Below, in pieces: positions 1 through 21,600 of a stretch of 64,000 nt of DNA; position 1 is the first letter of the stretch; the number at the start of each line of letters is the position of its first letter. The notes below the pieces were generated by a model. That model was not told the origin of the DNA. It saw only the letters and a list, made by a program, of their open reading frames with translations, and searched no databases. Position numbers and translations under genes: made by a program. This DNA is from Chamaea fasciata (taxonomy: Eukaryota > Chordata > Aves > Passeriformes > Sylviidae), in contig JARCOQ010000016.1 in assembly GCA_029207755.1 (NCBI GenBank), positions 8,790,501 through 8,854,500 of the forward strand. The letters run 5' to 3'.

Positions 1-10215
<10,215 letters not shown>

Positions 10216-11749
10216 GGATTGCACTTCCCAGGCTCGTGGAGCTGATGAGATTGGCCTCCGGTCTGTGAAAACTTTCTCCTCCCTCTGGCTATCTTCCATC
10301 TAGCTTCAGTTTTGGTTTTTCCTTTCAGGCTGAAGAGTAAACAGGAAGGATTTGGTTTTATGAATGGAGGAATGCTGAGACATACGTGAGGATGGAACAT
10401 GTCCAGTGCACGTGGTGTCCTGAGTCATGGGTCAAGTGGGCATCTCTCCCTTAGGAAGCAGATAAAGTTATGCCAGGTTGTCTGTTGGGATTTCTTTTGA
10501 AAACACCAAAAAGTTTAGCTGTTTCATTGCGCAAGATTCAAAAATTGTATTTTTGTTTTGGTTTTTGGTTTCTTTTGGGTTTTTTTTTTTTTTGCTTTAA
10601 CACTTTTCCTTTCCAAATGTTCTAAATATGATGTTTGACCCCAGGAGCTGAAATTCCATGGTGGGCTTGTATTCCTTGTTTTGCCAAAGGGCTCCTTGGT
10701 CTTTTCTTACCTGGTGGTTTTCAGGTGTGTTTTAAGGGTGCCCTGCAGTAACTGGAAGTTTGAAGCTTTGCAGACCCCTCTTGCTGCGATCGATTTCAAA
10801 GGGTTTAAGACATTTTTGTTGCACTTTAGTGTTTTGAACGCCGTAGGTTTCCTTTCCAGACCCTTTTCCCAAGCCAGCGTGGGCTCGCAGCCCTGTGTCC
10901 CTGCGCTGCCCTCTCCGAGAAGAATGTACTAAAGCTCTGGTTTCTCAGTGCTGGTCTGATTAGGGGCATGCTGTGCTGGGGAGGAAGGAAACGTGGCCCA
11001 GCATTGTCCCGAGATCCATATTGGAATCTCAGGGCTGCCAGGTGAGGGATCACACTGAGCACGTGCTGCTTCCCAGAGCTGGGGATAGCAGAGAGGAGTA
11101 GGAGATGCTGTGCTTGTGAGGGCTTGTGCCTTGGGACTCCCGAGAAGATCCCTTCTCCTCTGCCCCTTCCAGGTGGAGAGAGCTGAGTCGGTGCAGCATT
11201 CCCAGCACAGTATCCCATCCTGAGGGAGTGGCTGCACTCACAGAGCAAGAACAGGAGCTGCTGTGGCCTTTAGAGGGGTCAAGCAGCTCTGTCCCCTCCG
11301 AGGCTGGCTCTGGGAGCAGGGACACTGCAGGGGTCGAGTTTGGCCCCAGTTCAGTGCATCCAGCACTGAAGTTGCCTGCTTTCTCCTGGCCTATTCCTGC
11401 CTGTGTTCCTGGGCTAGGGAGTTTTCTGATTGCTACAGGAAATGCTGAGAAGAATCAGGCATTCAGCCCTGTGGAGTTGTGTTAGAGCATCTGCCATCAT
11501 CATCTTCTTCTCCCACCTGGTTTGCGTTAGCCCAGACCAAAGCCTTGGTGTTTGCAAAGGTTGGGGCCCAATGCCATATTTAGAGCTGTACTTTTAAGGA
11601 AAACTTCCTCCAGTTGATTCTTTGAACCCAAGTGTTGGCAGTTGTAAGGAGTAGTCTTATTTTTAAATTTTTACTGCTTTGCCCTCCCTCCAATTGTAGT
11701 TTTTCTTAGTGTTGTGTCCCTCACACACTTCATGGTCTGCACGCTTGGC

Positions 11750-11755
11750 AATAAA
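11750..11755 (+). terminator. ALKBH5: Possible proximal ALKBH5 poly(A) signal
   Basis: An AATAAA hexamer lies about 1.5 kb after the ALKBH5 stop and is followed by T- and GT-rich sequence. It could give a short 3'UTR isoform. Use cannot be judged from sequence alone. Confidence 0.4.
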
Positions 11756-13739
11756 AAGATGTAATATATTTTGAAACCTGTTTGCTGCTGTCTTGAGGGC
11801 CTCCTGGTCTAAAACAACCACCCAGGCGTTGTTCCCTGCAGTGCTGATTTGCTGACATCTGGGTCCCACTGTCTGATTTTCACCTGGTGTTGGGGTTCTG
11901 CTCAGGCTGGATCTTGTCACATGAGCTCAGAGGATGTTGCCATCACCTTCAGCACAGTGCTGGCCTGTGGGGGTGTCGGTGAGGTCCCCAGTGCCTGTCT
12001 CTGATTAGCCAGTGGTTGTCTTGGTGAGAGCCCCCACTGGCTCTGTGCTGAGGCACAGCCTCTGAAGGAGCGTGTTTTGTCAGTCCAGAAATCCAAAAGT
12101 TTGTGCTTCTGCTGCTTGTGAAACCTTGAAAATGCCATTTTCAGACCACACGAAGCATTTGAAGCAATGTTCCTCGCCCTCCCAGCTTTCTGCTGCGAAT
12201 CCAGGCCAGGTCTTGGCTACAAAGCCCCTGTTTTGGAAAGCTTGGCATTTCCCTGATGGCAAAAACACACGCAGGGGAGCAGAGATCCCTTCTCCTCCTG
12301 CTGGCTTTTGTCTTTCTGGATCCATCCTGGCCATGCCCCGTGCCCATCACGGTGCTGGGCTCTGCTGTGGGTGCAGACAGTGGCAGAGGTCACTGCCAGA
12401 GGTCTCGTCTCTCCCCTCTCCTCTCCTGGCTCCCAATTTTATCCCTACCTCTCCAAAATGGATATTCTACCCTGGTGTCAACTCAAAATGAAGCTGGAGC
12501 AGCCAGCCTTTCCACAGCTGCTTCCCAGAGCAGGACATCCATGGGATGAGGTGCTGGCTCTGTCTCTGGACCTCCTGAGGTCTTACCTCTAGCTTGGTCC
12601 CAGCCATCACCTCATCCCAGTCCTTGTGCAGTCTGTACTTGTACAAGTTTCCTTTCCCAGCTTGTTTTGGTGTTCCTGTATGTCCTGCTCGGGAGCTCTC
12701 CCCTCTTCCCATCCATGCAGAGGGGCAGAGCTGGCAGCTGTGGCTGTGGGGACAGGAGCTCGTCTCCAGCCACGATCTGCTCTTGGTTTTTAACCTGTCT
12801 GGTTGGCGCTTGACACCTTGGAGAGAGAGGGAGCAGGATGCTGCAGCATCCCTCAGGAGAGGAGTCCCCAGCGTGCAGGCAGGGCCATCTTCCCACTTGT
12901 ACAGACATTTTCTATAGACACGGATGTATATGTGTAGATAACATGGTTTTTTAACTCTTTTGCACTGAACAACATCGGAGTGAAACCTGGATTCGAAACT
13001 AGAAGACATTTTTCACATGGATCCAGAGGTCTGGATCCCTCCTGTAACCTGTCTGGTTGAAACTGTGGCTCAGAATTCCTGGTTTTCTCTGTTGGGTTGC
13101 ACACAGGCGTCAGGTCAGGCTGGTGGCATGGGGCTGGTGCTGAGCAGGCAGTGGGGTGAGCTCCAGTTTGGAGGCAAAACTTCTCCCATGTGCCCTCCAG
13201 GATGGGCTCATGCACAGCCCTGACCCCGTTGGCTTTGTCCTGTGTCTGATCTGGCTGTGTGTGCTCCAACCTCTCCATCCACCCACAGCGTGTCCGTGCT
13301 CAGCCCCAAACTGGGAGCTACATCCAGTGTGACAATTCAGACCCACAGCCCAGACCAGGAGAACTGTCTTTCCTAAGGAAGGGGGAGGAAGGTGGGGTTC
13401 ATCCCTGCTTTGGTGGGGTTCATCCCTGCTTTTTTGCAAAGAACAGGAGGAATTGGGGTTTGTTACTGTTACCGTATCTCGAGAAGGGTCAGTGGTGGAA
13501 TTATCCAAGCCCATGGATTAAAACAGCTGCCAGGCTTTGAGGAGGGCTTGGGGGGGGCTGGGGTCCAGACCCCCACCAGCAGCAAAGTCTTCTACCTGCC
13601 AAAAGTGTTCCCTTTCCCTGTTGGGAGGAGAAACATTCGGCTGAGAAATGTCTCTGCTCCTTCCCCTGCCCACACTTAGAAGTTCTGGCTGACTTTAATT
13701 TTTGTTTTTTAAAAGATTCTAAATTTTTTTTTTGTTACC

Positions 13740-13751
13740 AATAAAAATAAA
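13740..13751 (+). terminator. ALKBH5: Clustered AATAAA hexamers, possible ALKBH5 poly(A) site
   Basis: Two abutting AATAAA hexamers (13740-13745 and 13746-13751) sit in an A-rich stretch after a T-rich run, and a third A-rich hexamer follows near 13763. This could be an intermediate polyadenylation site or simply A-rich low complexity. Confidence 0.35.
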
Positions 13752-14038
13752 AATGAAAAAAAAAATAAAAGAAAGTGGCAATATTTTTTTCTGTAAGCTT
13801 TTCCTAGGAAAAAGCGTGGTTTGTAACAAAGTTGTACAGTTCTGAAGTTTGAGATACGAGAAGTACTGTGTGAAACGCTGTAAATGGGGCAGAGATTATT
13901 TTATGTACAGTCTGACGTGGGGGAATCTTTTAATTCTGGTTGATTCTTAGGAAGAATTTGGTTCTTCACTGTCAGGGTTTGGAATTTCATGGTTTCATTA
14001 TTATTTTTTTTTTCTTGTATAGATTGCTGCATTAATTG

Positions 14039-14044
14039 AATAAA
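14039..14044 (+). terminator. ALKBH5: Distal ALKBH5 poly(A) signal
   Basis: A canonical AATAAA at the end of the T-rich 3'UTR is followed within 30 bases by GT-rich sequence. It is the last such hexamer before sequence character changes to GC-rich intergenic DNA, so I take it as the main ALKBH5 transcript end. Confidence 0.6.
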
Positions 14045-14060
14045 AGCAGAAAGCATCACT

Positions 14061-15272
14061 TGGCCTGGCTCTGTGTGGTAATACTGGGGGCCAGGACGTG
14101 CCTCGATTCCCCCGGGCAGGAACGAGGTGGTTGGGAGCAGGTTCTAAATAAAGGGAGTCACCAGCTCCCCGGGGACAGGGTGGCCAAATGTGGTGGATGT
14201 GCTTCCTGTGATGTCCTAGAAAGCAGGGACAGGGATCTCTGCCTTCCTCCTCCTCCTCTTTCTGCCAGCACCCTGTGCTTCGGCCTCGCGCTGAGCCCCT
14301 CTCGCCCTCCTTGTGCCTCCCTCTTGCAAGAGGGAGATGATGGGGTGGGTGTGAAGTGCCAGAGTGGGGATGGACGGAGTCTACTGGTTTTGCTTCTTCC
14401 TCCTCTCTTTTCCTGCTCTTCTCCCTTCTCTCTCTTATCCTCATCCTCCTCTCCATCTCCTCTCTTCTTCCTCCTGTTTCTCCTCTTCCTCTCGTCCCTC
14501 TCCTCCTTTCCTCTCTTCTTCACACCTCTTCATCTCTTACTCTCTTCCTTTGCCTCTCCTCTTTCCTCCCCTTTTCGCTGCCCCCTTCTTTCTCCCCTCT
14601 GCTCTCTTTCTTCCCCGTCTGAGTTCAGTTCTTTTCTCCCTCCTCAGAGCAGACCCACATCTGGCTCCAGCCTCTCCACCCTCCGTCCCCGGGGCTGTGC
14701 CTGCGGTTCAGGCCCCTCCATTCATCCATCCATGAGCCCACAGCCCATCACAGGGCATCGTTCCCCGCTGGCCCCCGGGCTGTTTTCCGCCCCAAACCCC
14801 TGCGTCACCCCAGTGCCGCATCTCCCCGGGGCCGGGGTTAGTCAGCAGGGAGGGGAAGCCGTGCCCTGCCCGGGCTGACTCACCCCAAAACTGGGTGCAG
14901 GGCAGGTTGTTCCCCCTCCCACCTCGCGAGGATGCCGTGGGGGAAGTGGGGAACAATACTCCGGGTGCCCTGGCGGGAATAATGAGTCGCCAGCCGGGAA
15001 TGAGGCACGAATGCTAATTCTGGGAGCCGGCAGGATGCTCCAGACCTACCAGCCGGGGCGCCGCCATGTTGATGCACCCCATGGCTGTGGGGCACATGAT
15101 GAGACCCTAAATCCACGACACCCCAAGTTTGTGGGGGCTTTGAGACCACGATGGCCAAGCTTGGGGTGTCCTCGCTGTCCCTCACCATGCCCACGGGGAG
15201 GAAAAGCACCGAAAGAAGAGGGTTTTAAAAAGAATACAAATAAATCCAGCGCAGAGGGCGTTGAGTTGGACG
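14061..15272. other. ALKBH5-LLGL1 intergenic region
   Basis: This gap of about 1.2 kb follows the ALKBH5 poly(A) signal. It holds the polypyrimidine tract and then moderately GC-rich sequence that leads into the LLGL1 CpG island. No exon, RNA gene or repeat family was recognised. Confidence 0.7.
14395..14640 (+). repeat. Long polypyrimidine (C/T) tract
   Basis: About 245 bases are almost entirely C and T, made of irregular tcctc and ttctc motifs with few purine interruptions. It lies in the intergenic gap between the ALKBH5 3' end and LLGL1. Translated frames here look like Ser/Leu/Pro or Glu/Arg/Lys runs, which are composition artefacts and not genes. Confidence 0.85.
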
Positions 15273-15620
15273 ACTACACATCCCATCGGCAGCCGCGGGG
15301 GCGCAGGCGCAGCGCGGGTGGGCGGGGCCGCGGCGCGCGGCGCGCGTTGCCGCGCGGTGATTGGCGGGCGGAGCTGTCCGTCAGAGTTCCGCCCCGCCCC
15401 CGCCGCGGCGGTCCCTGCCCGGGCTCGGCGGGCGCGCGCACCGGGACCCCGCACCGGCACCGGGGACCCCGCACCGGCACCGCGCCCCCTGCCGGCCCCG
15501 CCCCGCGCCGTGCCCCGGCCCCGCCACCGCCACCGCCGCCCCGGGACCGGCTCCGGGACCGCCGGCCGCGCCCGCCCCGCCCGGTACCGCGCCACCACCG
15601 CCGCCGCCGCCGGCCCAACC
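15273..15620 (+). promoter_or_regulatory. LLGL1: LLGL1 CpG-island promoter and 5'UTR
   Basis: The stretch is extremely CpG-rich and extends into intron 1. It starts with ACTACACATCCC at 15273-15284, close to the ZNF143 (SBS) core ACTACAANTCCC. An inverted CCAAT box (ATTGG) occurs at about 15360-15364. A GC-rich direct duplication (gcaccggcaccg... units) covers about 15440-15485. No TATA box is seen. The transcription start is probably in this interval. Confidence 0.65.
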
Positions 15621-18600
15621 ATGATGAAGTTTCGGTTCCGGCGGCAGGGTGCCGACCCGCACCGCGACCGCCTTCGCCACGACCTCTTCGCCTTCAGTAA
15701 GGTGCGTCTGGGGCGAGCGGGGGGCGCGGCGGTGGATCCCTGGGGGCGGCCGGCACCGGGGGGCACCGGGGGGCACCGGGGGTGCCGGGCAGGGTGCGGC
15801 GTGCGGGCAGCCCTCCGGTGGCGCGGCGCTCTGGTAGCGCGGCGGGATGCTGCCCGCGGGGAGGCGAGCAGCGTGCGGGGCACCGCCCCCCGGGACCGGC
15901 TGAACCCCCGGGGAGCCGCGCACCGGGACCTCCCCGTTCCCGGGGAAGGGATACGCAGAAAGGGCAGGGCTGCCTGGCCGGGGGACCCCGGGACAGGCTG
16001 CTGGGCCGCCCCGCGTGCTGGATGCGCCCCGGGGTGCGGATCGGGGGGCTGCGCTCCTACCCGTGCGGTGCAGGGGGGCACTCCGGGAGAGGATGCGACC
16101 CCATCACCAGCGCAACATCCCTGTCCCCAGCCCCTCTTGGGAGAGGTTCCCTGGAGCGCCCCGGTTCCCGCCCTCCCCCTGTCCCATGAATTCCCCCAGG
16201 CCTCGCTCAGGGGCGTTTTGGGGTCACCCGTGGTCCCACACCCTGTCTCGCCTTGGAGCATCCCTGGCTGCATCCCCCGTGTGGGACTCAGCCCCTCACC
16301 CCAGTCTTCCCAGGGGTGGGGTACTGGGGAACTGGACCCCCTGTGTCAGCAGGAGGGGCTGTGGTGATGATCCCCTGGGCTTGGGATTCCCTGGCACCCC
16401 AAAGATGTGTCCCTGGGGGGACATGAGAGGTCAGCACTTTCCCCTCTTCTCCCTCCGAGTTTTCCCACTTGTCCCCCTCATTTGGGGTGGGAGAGACCCC
16501 CAAGCTCATCAAACAACCCTGGAGCGACCCACAAGCCCTGGGGTGCCAGAACCTTCCCTCGGGACATCGGGCTGTGCCAGCGGGTGCCCACCTGGGACTT
16601 GGTGCGCCTTGTCCCGGAAGCGCCGTGGCATTGGGACCACCCTCCTGCCCTGGCCGCGGGGTAGGAGGCCACCGGCAGTGGCCCCTGGATGAGTCCAAAC
16701 CGTGTCCGTCAGTCAGTCCATCATTCGGCAGCATCCTGGCACTGCTGTGGGGTACTTGTCCAACTCATGGTTGGCACCAGAGGCACCCCCGGGCTGTCCC
16801 ACAGCGGCACCGGGCTGTGGGGTGTTGGGGTGCGGAGTGCTGAGGGGTCAGAGCCGGCTGCCCAGCACAGCCCTGGCCCCCCAACTCGCTGCCACGGATG
16901 AGGGTCTGGCCGGGGTGCAAGAGCCCGCCTGTTTTTGGGGAGCACAGTCCCACAGCCGGATCCTGCCCGAACGCGTGCCCGGAGTGGGTGTGTGCCAGTG
17001 GGATGTCCTGGGGGGAGACTGAGGAGAGCCCCTCTCCGGCCGTCCCAGCTCTGGGGCCGCCGGCTGCCCACCTGCCTCCCATTAACGGTTGTTTTTCCTC
17101 CCGAGCTCCAGATCTGCCTGGGATTTGCTGTAATTTGGCCGGGAGCGCGCCTTGGCCGGCCGGCACAGCCTGCCGGATGCGGCCCCGCTGCGGGCGGGAG
17201 CGGGGGCTGCGGCTGGGGCTGAGCCGGGTCCCCCTTTGGGACTGGGGGTGCTAGGGAACTGGGACGGCGCTTTTTGGGGAATCTCTGCCGGTGTCATCGT
17301 GTTGGTTTCTGGCCTAAAGCATCACTGTGGTGTCCTTGCGCTGCTGCTGTCCCAGCTCCTCCAGCTCAGCGTGCGTCCCGGGGGGATTCAGCGTGACCCT
17401 GCGTGGGTCGGCACCCACGAGCATCCCCTTCCTCGCCCCTTGGACGTGTTTGGGACCCACTTGGATGGGCCGGGACGCCTTGGATGGGCTTGGGGACGTT
17501 TTCACGCTGTTGGTGGCGTCCCTTGGGAGGGGAGCAGGAGCTGGGGTGACAGCGGCTGCCGCCGGCGGGCGCGGAAAGCCGCCCCGCTGCGCCTCTCGGA
17601 TGCTCCAGACAAAGGGAGCAGGTCAGGATCCGGCCAGTCTGGCTCCGGCGGCCTCCGTATCTTCTGATCGCGCCGTCGCTGCTCAGCCGAGCTGCCCTCG
17701 GGAGCCCTGCGGTCCCCTCACCGCGGGCCGGGACGCTGGGTGCCCCCCGCTTCCCCCCGCTGCCAGGGCAGCCCCTCCCCAGCCGGCGAGCCCGGGCACG
17801 CCGGACGGCCGGGACTTCCTTGGGAAGGTGCCCGCGGGCGACACGCTGCTCCGGCGGGGACGTCCCTGGCGCTGGCGGGTCCCGCTCGCCTGGTTCTGCC
17901 GGCCGGCATCGGGGACGCCCGGTGATGTCGCAGTGGGGGTCCCGCTCACCTCTCCTGGGGTGTCCTCACCTCGGGGATTCAGAGCAGGAGGGTCCCATCC
18001 CCAAAGTGCTGGCGGGTGGTGGGACAACTTGTTCAAGGTCAGACCTACCCCGGCCCGTGGTGTGGCTGTTGGGCTGGGGTTTGGGGTGCTGGGTGGTAAT
18101 TGGGTGAGGAGTCACGTCCCCCTTCCCCAAGGCCCTCCTTGGTGGCACTGGGGGACAGAGCAGCATCTTCGTGATGCCCCATCTCAGGGGTGATGCTCAG
18201 GCTGGTGCGGGATGGGAGCTGTGGGGGTGAGTGGAGCTGTGGGGGTGAGTGGGGCTGTGGGAGGTTTGGGGATGTCATAGATGGGGGGGGTCCCGCTCTG
18301 ACCTGCCTGTCCCCACGGCAGACGGTGGAGCACGGCTTCCCCAGCCAGCCCAGCGCCCTGGCCTACGACCCCGTCCTGCGTGTGATGGCCATCGGCACCA
18401 AGGCGGGAGCCGTCAAGCTGTATCCTTTTCCTCCCACATGAGCAGGAGGTAAGGACCTCCCGGACCTTCCTGCACTCACTCCTCTGGCTGTCCCCATCCC
18501 GGAGAATGCTTGGAGACGTGGCCGTGCTGCTTCTGGCCCATCCGGCAGCCCCCACTCGGCTGACGTCCATCCCTCCGTCCAGCTGTGCTGCAGCTGGGCC

Positions 18601-21600
18601 GGGCGGGGAGGGGGCGGCTGGAGGAAACCCCCACCTCGCCCAAAACGCCGGGGGGAGAAAAGGGGCTCGGCCGTCCGGGGGGAGGGCATCCCAAGTGGGG
18701 GTCCTTCCTGCCGTTACCCCGCTTATCCCGGGGGGCTCCTGTCCATCCTGGCCTCATCCACACAGCTCTCGGGGGGGCAGCGGGGGCTGTGGCCGGCCCA
18801 GCGCCGGGGAAGAGGGGCTGCGGTGGGCGCAGAGCCCGGTCCAGGGTGGGGGGCCGAAGCGGGGGACGCCGAGCGGGGCCGGCCGGGCTTTGTTGCCGGC
18901 AGCGTGCAGGGAGACTTCAGAGGGCTGCTGGCGGGCGGCCAGGGCTGGATGCGGCCCATGCTCGGGGGGCCCCGCGCCGCAGGAATGCGGGGTGGGGGCG
19001 CGGGGGCGGCTGCGCCCGCAGCGGGGTCGGGGTCGGGGTGTGGGGGGCGGCCGCACTCCCCCTCCCCCAGGCCGGCGGCTCGCTGCCTCCCGAGCACAAA
19101 GATGGCGTGTTTTGTTCTGCCGGGGCCGCCCGGGTGCCAGCCCGGCCGCGACGTCGCCGGCCGCCCCACTCGCCCGCCTGGCCTGCGGTGCCGGTCCCAG
19201 CTGAGCCCCCCCGGCACAACGGGGATGCGCTTGCGAGGGGCTGCGGTGCCCTGAGCATCCTCTGAGGGGATGGTTTTGGGGTGGTACCCAGCGTGGTACC
19301 CCGTGCCTATACGGCCCCGCTCCAGCTGCCTCCAAAAAGATGCTTCTGGAGTTCGGTGGGGCCGGGGAAGCTGGGGCCGGGTGAGGCAGCAGCCGGAGCT
19401 GGCCTGACTGGTGTTACTGGTTAGTGGGGGCACCCCTGGGTGCTCCCCGGCCGGGCAGATCCGGTTGCAGACAGCCCGGCATTGGGAGGCAGCCAGCACC
19501 TGGGGGGTCTCCAGGGGCAGCTGGGGGTCCCTGGGCTTGGAGCCCCATCCCACATGCTGGAGATGCTGGTGTGCCAAGCCACTTGCCCTGAGGGCTCTCA
19601 GCTTGTGGCACTATTTTGGGTGGGGAAAGACCCCAGAATGAGCAAGGATGAGTGGCAGCCCCCACCCATGTAGCACGGAGAGCCCTCTGCGTGCTCCCTG
19701 CTTCATTCCCATGCCCTGTTGCCTGCTCTCCCCAATACTCAGTGGCTCAGCTGTACCCAGCACTGCCAGACAGCTCCTGCCTGTCCAGCCAGGCAGAGCC
19801 GCTGGGCTGGTTCTCTGTGCCCCGAGGGCACCAGAAGGTGGCCAGGGACAAGGACCCCCAGCACGCAGCATGCCCAGATGTGGCTGCACTGGTGACACCG
19901 GGCTGGGGACAGCAGCTGGCCGGGTCTGGGGGTGCTGGGGGTGTCAGAGATGCCAGGCTGGGGTGCTCTGTGCAGTGCTGGAGCCGGGTCCTGCTGCGGT
20001 TCCTGCCGAGCGGCGTCGCTGGAGGAGCCGGGACCAGTCGGGTGAGTGAGGCTGTGCCGGCGCATGCCGAACCCCACCCCGCTGCGTGCTGGGGCTCCTG
20101 GCGCCTCCTGCACACCCACCCCAGCTCTGCATGTGTGTTGGCCGCAGCCTGACCTGGGACCTGACCCGGTGGGAGGTGGATCCCAGCCTGACCCAGCTGG
20201 AGGTGCTTGGTAGATCCCAGGCTGGTTTGGAGTGTCCTGTTTGGAGTTGGAGGTGCTTGGTGGATCCCGGATGGGGACGGTGGTGCCAAGGCCAGTTCTG
20301 GCATTAGGTGCAGCCAGGGATGCTCTGCCCTGTCTCTCCTGGGGATAGGGGGCTGAACTGGTGTTTGCAGGCAGAACTGTGACCTGAGGGAATTCGGAGG
20401 GTCCTGAGGTTTGCCGGGGAAGGGGAGTGGGGGGTTCTACCCTCGTTGTTTCTTTGACGGCCCCCTCAGATATGGCGCACCAGGTGTGGAGCTGACAGGG
20501 CTGCACAAGGAGACGGCCACTGTCACCCAGCTGCACTTCCTTCCCGGCCAGGTACGTGTCTGTCCCTGGGGGAGGACCTGGCAGCAGCCCCCCAACACCA
20601 CACACAACACGCCGCTCTCATCCTCCCATCCCCAGGGCTGGCTCCTCTCGCTGCTGGATGACAACACACTGCACCTGTGGGAGGTGTGCCAGAAGGAGGG
20701 CTGCTCCCACCTGGAAGAGACCCGCAGCTTTGGCCTCCCGGGACGCCCAGGGTCCGGCAGCACTAAGTACTTGCCTGGGGGGGTCGGAGCCGCTCCCCCG
20801 CGGGGCTGCGGCCGCAGCCAGCTGGGAACGGCGCGTGGGAGCCGCCGGCCTGCTCGGGTGGGACGGTGGCCAAAGTCTTCTCCGTGATGGTGTTTTCCCC
20901 ACTGGGATGCTCCTCTGATCCCAGCTGAGATGCTGAGTGCGGGGAGCAGCTCTGGACTTTTTACGGTGCTGGCAGGGCCTTGGGGGTGATTAATGGCTCT
21001 AATTGCTGTCAGCACTGAGGCTGTCCCTGTGTCCTTGTCCTCCTGCACTCAGAGAGATGGGAATGTAGGGATGGAGCAGGGGAGGTCTGGGGTCTCTTTG
21101 GTGCATCCCCAGACCCAACACGGTGCTGAGGCAGCCCCCGTTCCCCCCCAGCTGCTCCCCTGGCATCACACGGGTGACGGTGGTCCTGCCGATGGCTGCT
21201 GGTGCCATGGTCTGCCTGGGCACTGAGGGCGGTGCCGTGTACTTTGTCACCCTGCCCACCCTGACGCTGCTGGAGGACAAAACCCTCTTCCCGGATGAGA
21301 TCCTGCAGAGGTGAGAGCCTTGCAGGCCCCATGGCCCATCCCCAGCACCCCCAGCTCCCCTCTGACCCCCTGTGCACGTCCCCCCGCAGTGTCCCTGATG
21401 ACTACCGCTGCGGGAAGGCGCTGGGGCCCGTGGAATCCATCCAGGAGCACCCACGGAACGGCAGCCGGATCCTCATCGGCTACAGCCGGGGGCTGGTGGT
21501 CCTGTGGGAGCAGAACACTCGTGCTGTCCAGCATCTCTTCCTGGGGAACCAGGTACCAGGGCTGGTGTGGGGCTGGTGGGACTGTCGCCCTGTGTGTGTG

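Larger units (their letters stand above)
10216..14060 (+). other. ALKBH5: ALKBH5 3' untranslated region
   Basis: Sequence after the ALKBH5 stop runs without a coding exon to a canonical AATAAA at 14039-14044. It is rich in T tracts (for example 10551-10595) and A/T stretches around 13700-13770. AATAAA also occurs at 11750-11755 and in a tight cluster at 13740-13751, so several 3' ends are possible. A 21-bp unit is tandemly duplicated near 13394-13432. No gene is seen inside. Confidence 0.7.

Noticed and set aside
14036..14878. 280-residue Ser/Leu/Pro-rich open frame
   Set aside because: It is produced by the polypyrimidine tract and by the end of the ALKBH5 3'UTR.
15182..16367. Long open frames on both strands across the LLGL1 CpG island
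   Set aside because: They are Arg/Ala/Pro/Gly-rich, GC-driven frames that overlap the promoter, exon 1 and intron 1 of LLGL1.
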